DNA from: Micromonospora sp. FIMYZ51
GTDB taxonomy: Bacteria > Actinomycetota > Actinomycetes > Mycobacteriales > Micromonosporaceae
Direction: 5' to 3'
Assembly (NCBI RefSeq): GCF_038246755.1
Contig: NZ_CP134706.1
Location: 3,596,001 to 3,660,000 of the forward strand
Length of the DNA stretch: 64,000 nt
Under the pieces are notes generated by a model. That model was not told the origin of the DNA, did no database searches, and saw nothing but the letters and a program-made list of their open reading frames with translations. Shown here piece after piece: positions 1 to 7,711 of the stretch. The translations under genes and the position numbers were made by a program. Positions within the stretch are counted from its first letter, which is position 1. Each line of letters starts with the position of its first letter.

Positions 1-5
1 CCTGG

Positions 6-1532
6 GTGTGGCGCGACGGTTTGCGTGGCGGCCGGATCTCCAGCGAGGAGACCCTGGTCGTGCGGCTGCTGCTGCTAGCCACCGGATACCTGGTCGGCGC
101 GGTGCACGGCAATCTTGATCCCTTCCTGGCCGTCGGCGTGGGCGTCGCCGCGGTGGCGATTCTCGGCGAGACGCCGATGATGGCGGTGTCCCGCTCCGTC
201 TACCCGGTCTCGGCGAACCTGCCGGGCAGTGGTCTGCGGCCTCCGCTGCGCCCCAACACGAGCCGGGCGGTGCTGGTCAACAGCGTCGCGGTGCTCGCGG
301 CCCTCGGCTGCGGGTTCTCCGGTCTGATCGGGGTGGTGTCGCTTGTGGTGTCGGTGGCGGCGCTCGGCCTGGTCGGGTTCACCGGGTGGCAGGCGATCAC
401 CCGGGTGCGGGCCCGGCACCGCAGCGAGGCGCGGTTGACCGCGGCGTTGACCGCGCACGAGCCGGCCTTCGTCGTGCACTGGGAGGCGCCCGCGGCGACC
501 GGCTACCAGATCGCGATGTGGCTGCCCTATCTGGAGCGTCTCGGCAAGAAGTACTTCGTGCTGGTGCGTAGCGAGGCCAACTTCAACGAGGTGTTGCGGC
601 TGACCACCGCACCTGTGGTGTTCCGGGCCGGCCTGACCGAGTTGGACGATGTCATCGTGCCGTCGCTGAAGGCCGCCTTCTACGTCAACACCGCGACGAA
701 GAACTGCCACCTGATCCGCTACACCAGGCTGAAGCACATCCAGCTCAACCACGGTGACAGCGACAAGGTGCCGAGTCACAACCCGGTGTTCCGGATGTAC
801 GACAAGAACTTCGTCGCCGGCCAGGCGGCGATCGACCGGTTCGCGGCAAACGGTGTGCACATGCCGGCGGAGATGTTCTCGATCGTGGGGCGTCCGCAGG
901 TGGAGAACGTCGCCATCGCCAGCGAGCCGATCGCCGCGATCACCAGCCCTCGGGTCCTCTACGCGCCGACCTGGTCGGGTTTCTACGCCGACTCGAACTA
1001 TTCGTCGCTGCCGGTCGGCTACGACATCATCAAGGCGCTGCTGGCGCGCGGTTGCAGTGTCGTGTTCCGGCCGCACCCGTACTCGCAGCGGTCGGCGGCG
1101 TTGACCGCCGAGTGCGCGCGGATCCGGACGCTGCTGGCCGAGGACCGCCGGACGACCGGGCGACCGCACGTCTTCGGGCCGCAGGCCGAGGTGAAGATGT
1201 CGGTGATGGACTGCTTCAACGCCTCGGACGTGCTGATCTCGGACGTGTCGAGCGTGGTGGCCGACTACCTCTACTCGGAGAAGCCGTTCGCCATGGTCGC
1301 GGTCTCGGTGCCAGCGGAGCGGTTCACCGACGCGTTCCCGCTCGCCCGGGCGGCCTATGTGATCGACGCGCACGGCGGCCGGGTGCAGGGGCTCGACCAG
1401 GTCCTGGACGACCTGCTGGGCAGCGATCCGCTCGCCTCCACCCGGCACGACCTGAAGAAGTACTACCTCGGGGACATCCCTTCGGAGGGGTACGCGCAGC
1501 ACTTCCTCGACGAGGCCGGTCGCTACCTCTGA
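6..1532 (+). CDS. CDP-glycerol glycerophosphotransferase family protein (TagB/TagF-like), probably 5'-partial
   Basis: Probable membrane-associated transferase that polymerises or primes polyol-phosphate (teichoic-acid-like) cell-wall polymers. Residues 15-60 and 88-128 are hydrophobic membrane segments. The rest matches the glycerophosphotransferase fold: YAPTWSGFY near residue 320, a VVFRPHPYS motif near 350, and the terminal signature DVLISDVSSVVADYLY near 410, where the family keeps its donor-binding residues. The reading frame is open to the window edge upstream of the GTG used here, so the true N-terminus may lie outside. A strong hairpin follows the stop. The family assignment is confident; the exact polymer is not known. 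Confidence 0.8.
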   Translation: MWRDGLRGGRISSEETLVVRLLLLATGYLVGAVHGNLDPFLAVGVGVAAVAILGETPMMAVSRSVYPVSANLPGSGLRPPLRPNTSRAVLVNSVAVLAALGCGFSGLIGVVSLVVSVAALGLVGFTGWQAITRVRARHRSEARLTAALTAHEPAFVVHWEAPAATGYQIAMWLPYLERLGKKYFVLVRSEANFNEVLRLTTAPVVFRAGLTELDDVIVPSLKAAFYVNTATKNCHLIRYTRLKHIQLNHGDSDKVPSHNPVFRMYDKNFVAGQAAIDRFAANGVHMPAEMFSIVGRPQVENVAIASEPIAAITSPRVLYAPTWSGFYADSNYSSLPVGYDIIKALLARGCSVVFRPHPYSQRSAALTAECARIRTLLAEDRRTTGRPHVFGPQAEVKMSVMDCFNASDVLISDVSSVVADYLYSEKPFAMVAVSVPAERFTDAFPLARAAYVIDAHGGRVQGLDQVLDDLLGSDPLASTRHDLKKYYLGDIPSEGYAQHFLDEAGRYL

Positions 1533-1542
1533 ACCACCCGGA

Positions 1543-1588
1543 CGTACGGCTCCGGTTCGGCGTACCACGGCCGGACCGGAGCCGTACG
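1543..1588. terminator. Hairpin after the glycerophosphotransferase gene
   Basis: A perfect 14-bp inverted repeat (CGTACGGCTCCGGT at 1543-1556, complement at 1575-1588) with an 18-base loop. It sits between two convergent stop codons (1532 and 1614), so it could serve both strands. There is no long U tract, which is usual for high-GC actinobacterial terminators. Confidence 0.7.
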
Positions 1589-1613
1589 CGTTTCGGCCCG
1601 TCTGTGCCCTGGC

Positions 1614-2399
1614 TCAGGCTTTCGGCCGGGGCCCGGCGTCGGCTGGGTGCGGCACCTGGGACAGCGCCGCCGCAAGGTCGGTAGCGGCCTCGTGCGCGGC
1701 AGCAGCCCGGGTGGCGTCGTCCGGGCTCAACGCGACACGGTCCACCCGGGCCAGCATCTCCGCCGCCGTGGCCGGATCGTTCAGGACCATCGCAACCTCA
1801 GCGCGGTAGACGAGCACCTCCACCAACGCGACCGGGTCGTCGTCTGCTTCGGAACGGGCCAGTGCACTGTCGAGGATCCGAGCCGCCTGTCGGGCGTCCC
1901 CTCTGGAGTCGGACTGCACGACGGCGTTCGCCAGTGCCTTGCCCAGCCGCCCGGTCGGTGCCTGAGCGGGGCCGGCCGGGGTGTTCTGGAAGACGCGGAT
2001 CCAGTTGCCGCCTGGATCGATGACGCTGAAGCCGCTCAGCCCGTCGGCGTTCTTCCGCGCCCGGGGCCGGGTCATCCGCGGCGTCCCGGAGACCAACACC
2101 TTGCCGTACGCGGCGCGCATGCCCGCCGCGAAAGCCCGGTACAGCTGCCCCGTGTCCGAGGTCAGCACGAGACACGAACCGTAGGACTGCGCTGGATCGA
2201 ACCCCGCGATCTCGAAGAACTGTAGGTGTAGATCTTCACGTTGCAGGCCCACCGCCGGGTTGGGCTTGCGCTGCTGGTACGTGGTGTGGAAACCGAGCAC
2301 CTCGTAGAAGGCGACGATGTCGTCGATGGACGGGCAGGGCAGCAGGGGAACGGTTATCTCGTTCGTCACCCGTACTTCGTAGCCGTCGTGATCGGGCAT
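1614..2399 (-). CDS. VOC (glyoxalase/bleomycin-resistance-like) protein with helical C-terminal extension
   Basis: About 261 residues. The first 130 or so form a VOC domain: TVPLLPC-SIDD-FYEVLGF opening, DLHLQFFEI, and GFSVIDPGGNWIRVFQ at the end of the domain. The remaining 120 residues are Ala/Leu-rich helices resembling TPR-type repeats (GDARQAARILDSALARSEADDD), an unusual addition for a small VOC protein. The start is uncertain: GTG 2405, ATG 2399 and GTG 2369 are all in frame, and 2369 best matches where VOC proteins normally begin. Substrate unknown; small-molecule binding or antibiotic sequestration is possible. Confidence 0.7.
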   Translation of the reverse strand: MPDHDGYEVRVTNEITVPLLPCPSIDDIVAFYEVLGFHTTYQQRKPNPAVGLQREDLHLQFFEIAGFDPAQSYGSCLVLTSDTGQLYRAFAAGMRAAYGKVLVSGTPRMTRPRARKNADGLSGFSVIDPGGNWIRVFQNTPAGPAQAPTGRLGKALANAVVQSDSRGDARQAARILDSALARSEADDDPVALVEVLVYRAEVAMVLNDPATAAEMLARVDRVALSPDDATRAAAAHEAATDLAAALSQVPHPADAGPRPKA

Positions 2400-2473
2400 A
2401 CGCACATGAGAATGGCCGATCGTCGGTTATGGATGACTGAACGGCCGATGCGGCGTGCGGTGCAGAGGTGGGG

Positions 2474-3082
2474 TCAGTGTCGCGTCGCCGTGGTGCCGGG
2501 CTCGGCGACCGGGGGAGGGGGGTTGTTCCACCGTAGGACGACCCGCCGCCCGTGTTCGGTGCCGAGCAGGCTGAGGGTGGCGGTGTCCAGGCGGAGCAGC
2601 CCGCCGGCCGAGGGCGGCAGGCCGACCCAGCGGGCGCCCAGCACGCGGAGCGAGTGCGCGTGCCCGACCAGGGCCACGGGACCCCGGTCGAGTAGCGGGT
2701 GCACCTTGGTGAGCATCCGGTCGAGGCGTTCGCCGACCTCGGTCGGGGACTCGCCGCCGGGGCAGCCGTCGGTCCAGACGTTCCAGCCGGGCCGTTGCTC
2801 GTGGATCTCGGCGGTGGTGCGTCCCTCGTACTCGCCGTAGTTCCATTCGGCCAGGTCTTCGTCGGTGTCGGTGACGGTCAGCCCGGCCAGCTGCGCGGTG
2901 CGCAGCGCCCGCAGGCGCGGGCTGGTCAGCACCGCGACGAACCGCCGGCCGGCGAGGGCGGCACCGAGCGCGTGAGCCTGCCGCTCACCGTCGGGGGTGA
3001 GTTCCAGATCGGTGTACGACGTGTGTCGGCGACTGGCGCTCCAGGTGGTCTCACCGTGCCGGATCAGCGTGATCTGCCCCAT
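2474..3082 (-). CDS. Histidine phosphatase family protein (phosphoglycerate mutase-like)
   Basis: About 202 residues. The catalytic phospho-acceptor motif LIRHGETTWS lies at the N-terminus, and the second catalytic histidine is in ALVGHAHSLRVLG near residue 150. WNYGEYEGRTTAEI and GGESPTEVGERLDRML complete the family signature. The start at 3082 (MGQITLIRHGE) is chosen because the RHG motif normally lies within the first 15 residues. It is a cytoplasmic phosphatase or mutase; substrate cannot be read from the sequence. It is transcribed in the same direction as the VOC gene with a 74-bp gap. Confidence 0.85.
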   Translation of the reverse strand: MGQITLIRHGETTWSASRRHTSYTDLELTPDGERQAHALGAALAGRRFVAVLTSPRLRALRTAQLAGLTVTDTDEDLAEWNYGEYEGRTTAEIHEQRPGWNVWTDGCPGGESPTEVGERLDRMLTKVHPLLDRGPVALVGHAHSLRVLGARWVGLPPSAGGLLRLDTATLSLLGTEHGRRVVLRWNNPPPPVAEPGTTATRH

Positions 3083-3272
3083 CCGTCCAGTTAACCACCC
3101 GCTCGTGCACCGAGTGAGCGGTGCTGGCCGCGGAGATTCACCGAGCCCGGACGTTGTCACCTAGCTTCCTAGGATGCCTTTCGCGATGTGCCACCCACCA
3201 CGGGTTTCCATCGAAGCCACCAGGGGACACGAAGAGCGAAGGACCAACCGCCGAAGAAGTTGAGGAGGCGAC

Positions 3273-3467
3273 ATGAGCTTCACCGACAAGGCGAAGAACA
3301 AGGTCGAGCAGATGAGCGGTGCCGCCAAGGAGCGCATCGGCGACATGACGCACAACGAGCGCATGCGCGCCGAGGGCGCCACCGAGCAGGGTGAGGCCCG
3401 CGCGCGTCAGGCCGGGGAGAACGTCAAGGACGCCGGCCGCAACGCCAAGGACGCCGTCACTCGGTGA
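3273..3467 (+). CDS. CsbD family general stress protein
   Basis: Small, highly charged hydrophilic protein of 64 residues: MSFTDKAKNKVEQMSGAAKERIGD, then Lys/Asp/Ala-rich helices (ARARQAGENVKDAGRNAKDAV). This is the CsbD pattern, a stress-induced family of unknown biochemical role. A strong ribosome binding site (GAGGAGG) lies about six bases before the ATG, and a strong hairpin follows the stop, so it is likely a monocistronic, highly expressed unit. The 190-bp region upstream contains a CCTAG-CTTC-CTAGG dyad near 3162-3175 that may be regulatory. Confidence 0.85.
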   Translation: MSFTDKAKNKVEQMSGAAKERIGDMTHNERMRAEGATEQGEARARQAGENVKDAGRNAKDAVTR

Positions 3468-3477
3468 CCGCAGGAAC

Positions 3478-3513
3478 GAGCGGGGCCGCCGGAATCGCCC
3501 GGCGGCCCCGCTC
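3478..3513. terminator. Strong hairpin between csbD-like gene and kamA
   Basis: A perfect 15-bp inverted repeat (GAGCGGGGCCGCCGG at 3478-3492, complement at 3499-3513) with a 6-base loop AATCGC. It lies between convergent genes and is likely a bidirectional terminator. Confidence 0.85.
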
Positions 3514-3528
3514 GCATGTCGGTACGGG

Positions 3529-4932
3529 TCAGTCGTCGCGGTGGGCGTGCCACCACCGCTGCCCGGCCTCGGGCAGCGTGTCGATCGGGTCGTAGTAGGC
3601 GTAGCGCTTGCTCAGCGCCGCCAGGTCGGCGGACTCGATGGAGGTGCGGTAGTTCTTCGTCCAGTAGGAGATGCCGCGTTCCCGGTCGTACTCGGTGACC
3701 ATGTGCACCCAGCGCTTACCGACGAAGGGCACGTCGCAAACGATCCGCGGGGTGGCGTAGCCGGGGAGGTAGCCCATGATGTCGTGCTGGAGCTGCTGGG
3801 CGTGCCAGACCGGGACCCGCCAGTGCTCGGCGTTGGGGATCATGTCGCACATGTAGAAGTAGTACGGCAGGATGCCGGCTTCGCCCTGTAGCGCGAAGCA
3901 GAGGTCGAGCAGGTCGGTGCTGGTGGCGTTGACGCCGCGCATCAGCACGCCCTGGTTGCGTACGTCCCGTACGCCGACGTCGAGCGCGGTCTGGGTGGCG
4001 CGGGCGACCAGCGGGGTGAGTGACTGGGCGTGGTTGACGTGGGTGTGGATGGCCAGGTTGACGCCGCGTCGGGCGGCGGTGCGGGCGACCCGTTCCAGGC
4101 CCTCCACGACGTCGGGCTGGAGCCAGTGCTGGGGCAGTCCCATGAAGGCCTTGGTGGCCAGCCGGATGTCGCGGATGGTCTCGATCTCCAGCAGTCGCAT
4201 CAGGTACGACTCCAGGTTGCGCCAGGGCACGTTTGCCACGTCGCCACCGGAGACGACCACGTCGCGGACGCCGGGGTGGGCCTTGAGGTAGGCGATGTGG
4301 GCGTCGTAGCGGTCGACCGGCTTGAGGGTGAGTTTCAGCTTGTCGACCGTGGGGGTGGAGTTGCCGACCAGGTCCATGCGGGTGCAGTGGCCGCAGTACT
4401 GGGGGCAGGTGGAGAGCAGTTCGGCGAGAACCTTCGTGGGGTAGCGGTGGGTGAGGCCCTCGGCGACCCACATGTCGTGTTCGTGCAGCGAGTCGCGGCT
4501 GGCGTACGGGTGCGAGGGCCAGTCGGTGCGCCGGTCGGAGGCGACGGGGATCATGTAGCGCCGGATGGGGTCGGCGAGCAGCGCGTCGGTGCTCGGCACG
4601 CCGGTCGGCACCATCGTGTTGATCATTTGTGGCGGGACCAGCATGGACATGGTCGCCAGGGCGCGTTGGTCGGCTTCCAGGTCGGCGTAGAAGCTCTCGT
4701 CGACGGTGTCGCCGAGCACGGTGCGCAGCTGTTTGATGTTCTTGACGCAGTTGACGCGCTGCCACTGGGCGCTCTCCCACTGGTCGCGGGTGACGTGGCG
4801 CCAGCCGGGGAAGCGGGTCCAGTCGGGTTCGACGAGTGGGCTGCGGCGGTATTCGTACGGTTGGCCGGTGCTGGGGGTGGGGGCCGGCTGGGGTGCCGGG
4901 ATGTTCTGTACCGGCGGGTGGGTCTGGGTCAC
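3529..4932 (-). CDS. kamA: Lysine 2,3-aminomutase (radical SAM, PLP)
   Basis: 467 residues. It would convert L-lysine to beta-lysine, the first step of the lysine degradation encoded next door. The radical SAM cluster motif is C176-PQY-C180-GH-C183. The PLP lysine is probably K406 in DVPFVGKRW, and the two aspartates that bind the lysine side amine in the clostridial enzyme correspond to D363 (YMCDM) and D400 (IVCDVP), which argues for lysine as substrate. The N-terminal 25 residues are Pro-rich and variable. It is divergent from the kdd-kamDE operon with a 141-bp shared promoter region. In other genomes KamA homologues also supply beta-lysine for antibiotics or osmolytes, but the neighbours here point to catabolism. 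Confidence 0.9.
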   Translation of the reverse strand: MTQTHPPVQNIPAPQPAPTPSTGQPYEYRRSPLVEPDWTRFPGWRHVTRDQWESAQWQRVNCVKNIKQLRTVLGDTVDESFYADLEADQRALATMSMLVPPQMINTMVPTGVPSTDALLADPIRRYMIPVASDRRTDWPSHPYASRDSLHEHDMWVAEGLTHRYPTKVLAELLSTCPQYCGHCTRMDLVGNSTPTVDKLKLTLKPVDRYDAHIAYLKAHPGVRDVVVSGGDVANVPWRNLESYLMRLLEIETIRDIRLATKAFMGLPQHWLQPDVVEGLERVARTAARRGVNLAIHTHVNHAQSLTPLVARATQTALDVGVRDVRNQGVLMRGVNATSTDLLDLCFALQGEAGILPYYFYMCDMIPNAEHWRVPVWHAQQLQHDIMGYLPGYATPRIVCDVPFVGKRWVHMVTEYDRERGISYWTKNYRTSIESADLAALSKRYAYYDPIDTLPEAGQRWWHAHRDD

Positions 4933-5073
4933 GGCCCCTCCTTTGGCTGGTTGGGTTGATCAGCGGACCGAAGGCTACTGGAAAATCTCCGGCGAAGAAA
5001 TTAGTCTGCCGTAAGTTTTCCCGCCCCGCGACTTCTAGTCGAAGTTTCGGGCGGCCGGACAGGGGAGGTCGGC
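4933..5073. promoter_or_regulatory. Divergent promoter region kamA / kdd
   Basis: 141 bp between two divergent starts. The central part (about 4980-5020) is AT-rich relative to its surroundings (GAAGAAATTAGTCTGCCGTA), which suits promoters for both directions. A short imperfect dyad (ACTTC-TAGTC-GAAGT, about 5030-5045) could be an operator. AGGGGAGG about eight bases before 5074 is the kdd ribosome binding site. It is too short for a cobalamin riboswitch and I see no B12-box-like sequence. Confidence 0.5.
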
Positions 5074-6132
5074 GTGACATCACCGGTGGGTCTGCACCGT
5101 GTCGTGGAACCGGTGGGGGTGCTGCCACAGGCCGCCTGGCGGCTGGACGCGCGGCCGGAGATCGCTCCGAACGAGGTGCGGATCCGGGTCGAGCGGCTGA
5201 ACCTGGACGCGGCGAGTTTCCGGCAGCTGTGGGAGAAGCACGCCGGTGACGGTGACGCGGTGCGCGCCGAGGTTCTGGAGATCATCTCGACGCGGGGGAA
5301 GATGCAGAACCCGGTGACCGGGTCGGGCGGCATGCTGATCGGCACGGTCGAGGAGGCCGGTCGGCGGTCGCCGTTGGGGTTCAAGCCGGGTGAGCGGGTG
5401 GCGACGCTTGTGTCGTTGACGCTTACCCCGCTGGCGATCACCGACGGGTTGGCGCGTTGGGACGGGCGGAGTGAGCAGGTGCCGTGCGACGGTTGGGCGA
5501 TCCTGTTCGCCCGGTCGATCGCGGCGGTGCTGCCGGAGGATCTGGATCCGCAGTTGTCGCTTGCGGTGTTGGACGTGTGCGGGGCGCCGGCGTTGACCGA
5601 CCGGGTGGTGTCGCGGTGTGTGGCCGAGCGGGCGGCACGCGGCGGTGGGCCGGTGACGGTGGCGGTGGTTGGTGGGGCGGGCAAGAGCGGTTCGCTGTCG
5701 TTGGCTGCGGCTCGGCGGGCGGGCGCGGGTCGTACGGTCGGGGTGGTGCCGGTGGCGGCGGAGCGTGACGCGCTGGTGGCGGCCGGTGTGGCGGACGTGG
5801 TGGCGGTGGCCGACGCGCGGGATCCGGTGGCGTTGTCGTCGGCGGTGACGTCGGCGTTGGGGGTGCCGGCGGATGTGACGGTGGTGTGCGTGGATGTGCC
5901 GGGTTGTGAGCATGGGGCGGTGTTGGCGACTGCGGAGGGCGGCACAGTGATCTTTTTCTCGATGGCGACGAGTTTCGCGGCGGCGGCGTTGGGTGCGGAG
6001 GGTCTGGCGGCGGACGTGACGATGCTTGTCGGCAACGGGTTTGTGCCGGGGCACGCGGAGTTGGCGTTGGGGTTGTTGCGGGACGAGCCGGGGGTGCGTG
6101 GGCTGTTCGAGGCTCGGCTGGCGGCAGACTGA
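5074..6132 (+). CDS. kdd: L-erythro-3,5-diaminohexanoate dehydrogenase
   Basis: 352 residues. NAD-dependent oxidative deamination of 3,5-diaminohexanoate to 5-amino-3-oxohexanoate, third step of the lysine aminomutase pathway. The sequence carries the family features: QLWEKHAGDGDAV near residue 51, NPVTGSGGMLIGTVEEAG at 79-96, and a dinucleotide-binding loop VVGGAGKSGS at 198-207. FFSMATSFAAAALGAEGL near 300 is also typical. GTG start with a good ribosome binding site. First gene of a plus-strand operon: only four bases separate its stop from the amidohydrolase gene. Assignment rests on both motifs and the kamD/kamE context. Confidence 0.88.
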   Translation: MTSPVGLHRVVEPVGVLPQAAWRLDARPEIAPNEVRIRVERLNLDAASFRQLWEKHAGDGDAVRAEVLEIISTRGKMQNPVTGSGGMLIGTVEEAGRRSPLGFKPGERVATLVSLTLTPLAITDGLARWDGRSEQVPCDGWAILFARSIAAVLPEDLDPQLSLAVLDVCGAPALTDRVVSRCVAERAARGGGPVTVAVVGGAGKSGSLSLAAARRAGAGRTVGVVPVAAERDALVAAGVADVVAVADARDPVALSSAVTSALGVPADVTVVCVDVPGCEHGAVLATAEGGTVIFFSMATSFAAAALGAEGLAADVTMLVGNGFVPGHAELALGLLRDEPGVRGLFEARLAAD

Positions 6133-6136
6133 GGCC

Positions 6137-7711
6137 ATGACGAAGAACCCCTCGACGTTGTATCGCGGCGGTGTGCTGTTCTGTCCGGCCGAGCCGTCGG
6201 CGACGGCGCTGTTGGTGCGGGACGGGCGGATCGCCTGGTTGGGTGCGGACGCGGACGCGCCGGTGGCGGACCGGGTGGTGGAGTTGGGTGGGGCGTTGGT
6301 GACGCCGGCGTTCGTGGACGCGCACGTGCATGTCAGTGACACCGGTCTGGTGTTGTCGGGTTTGGATCTGTCCGGGGTGCGGTCGGCGGGCGAGTTGTTG
6401 GACGCGGTGGCGGCGTTCGCGGCGGGGCTGCCGGGTGATGCGGTGGTGTTGGGGCACGGCTGGGACGAGTCGACGTGGTCGGTGCCGCAGCCGCCGGGTG
6501 TGGCGGAGTTGGATCGGGCGGCTGGTGGGCGGCGGGTGTATCTGTCGCAGGCGTCGATCCATTCGGCGCTTGTGTCGTCGGCGTTGGTGGCGGGGTGTCC
6601 GGAGGCGGTGGCGGCGCCGGGGTACGACGGGTCGGGGTGGCTGCGGCGGGATGCGCATCATGTGGTGCGGGCGGCGGCGCGGGCGTCGGTGACGCGGGCG
6701 CAGCGGGTGGCGGCGCAGCGGGTGGCGTTGGCGCGGGCGGCGGCGTTGGGGATCGCGGCGGTGCACGAGTGTGGTGGGCCGGAGATCTCCGATGAGGAGG
6801 ATTTCACCGGGTTGTTGGCGCTTTCGGGTGCGGGTGTGCCGGAGGTGTACGGCTTCTGGGGTGAGTTGGGTGGTGCGGCGCGGGCGCGGGAGTTGGGTGC
6901 GGTGGGTGCCGGTGGTGATCTGTTCGCCGATGGTGCGTTGGGGTCGCGGACGGCGCATCTTTCGCAGGGGTATGCCGATGGTGACGGGTGTGGTCACGGT
7001 TATCTGAGCGCCGAGCAGGTGCGTGATCATTTGTTGGATTGCGCGGCGCATGGGTTGCAGGGTGGTTTCCACGCGATCGGGGATGCGGCGATCTCGACGG
7101 TGTTGGCGGGTTTCGCGGGGGCGGCGCAGCGGTTGGGGGTGGAGCGGGTGCGGGCGGCGCGGCATCGGGTGGAGCATGCGGAGTTGATGGATCGGCGGTT
7201 GATCGCCGGGTTCGTGGAGTACGGGGTGGTGGCGTCGATGCAGCCGGCGTTCGACCGGTTGTGGGGTGGTGCGGGTCGGATGTATGAGGCGCGGTTGGGG
7301 TTGGCGCGGTCGTTGGGGTCGAATCCGATGGGTGCGATGCATGCGGTGGGGGTGGCGTTGGCGTTTGGTTCGGATTCGCCGGTGACGCCGTTGGATCCGT
7401 GGGGTGCGGTGCGGGCGGCGGTGGCGCATCACAATCCGGTGCAGCGGATGAGTGTGCGGGCGGCGTTCGCGGCGCATACCCGGGGTGGGTGGCGGGCGGT
7501 GCGGCGGGACAGTGCGGGGGTGTTGGCGTTGGGGGCGCCGGCGACGTTCGCGGTGTGGTCGACGCCGGCGGGGCTGGAGCGGGGGTTGCCGGTGTTGCAG
7601 GCACCGGATCCGGAGTTGCGGGGGGTGGATGATCCGACGCCGTTGCCGGTGTGCCGGGCGACGGTGCTGCGTGGTGAGGTGATTTATGAGCAGGGGATGC
7701 AGGGGGCGTGA
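6137..7711 (+). CDS. YtcJ-like amidohydrolase embedded in the lysine operon
   Basis: About 524 residues of the metal-dependent amidohydrolase superfamily (Amidohydro_3 group). Metal-site motifs are visible: TPAFVDAHVHVSD near residue 58, GGFHAIGDAAI near 310, RHRVEHAEL near 346, and FGSDSPVTPLDPW near 415. These enzymes hydrolyse C-N bonds of amides, lactams or formylated amines. It sits between kdd and kamD, with its stop overlapping the next start (TGATG), so co-translation is likely. The lysine fermentation pathway as known from clostridia needs no such enzyme, so its substrate here is open: perhaps a cyclised lactam or N-acylated side product. The start at ATG 6137 is favoured over upstream in-frame codons because it lies just after the kdd stop. 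Confidence 0.8.
   Translation: MTKNPSTLYRGGVLFCPAEPSATALLVRDGRIAWLGADADAPVADRVVELGGALVTPAFVDAHVHVSDTGLVLSGLDLSGVRSAGELLDAVAAFAAGLPGDAVVLGHGWDESTWSVPQPPGVAELDRAAGGRRVYLSQASIHSALVSSALVAGCPEAVAAPGYDGSGWLRRDAHHVVRAAARASVTRAQRVAAQRVALARAAALGIAAVHECGGPEISDEEDFTGLLALSGAGVPEVYGFWGELGGAARARELGAVGAGGDLFADGALGSRTAHLSQGYADGDGCGHGYLSAEQVRDHLLDCAAHGLQGGFHAIGDAAISTVLAGFAGAAQRLGVERVRAARHRVEHAELMDRRLIAGFVEYGVVASMQPAFDRLWGGAGRMYEARLGLARSLGSNPMGAMHAVGVALAFGSDSPVTPLDPWGAVRAAVAHHNPVQRMSVRAAFAAHTRGGWRAVRRDSAGVLALGAPATFAVWSTPAGLERGLPVLQAPDPELRGVDDPTPLPVCRATVLRGEVIYEQGMQGA

Noticed and set aside
4933..5073. Cobalamin riboswitch before the B12-dependent operon
   Set aside because: The region is too short and lacks a recognisable B12 box.
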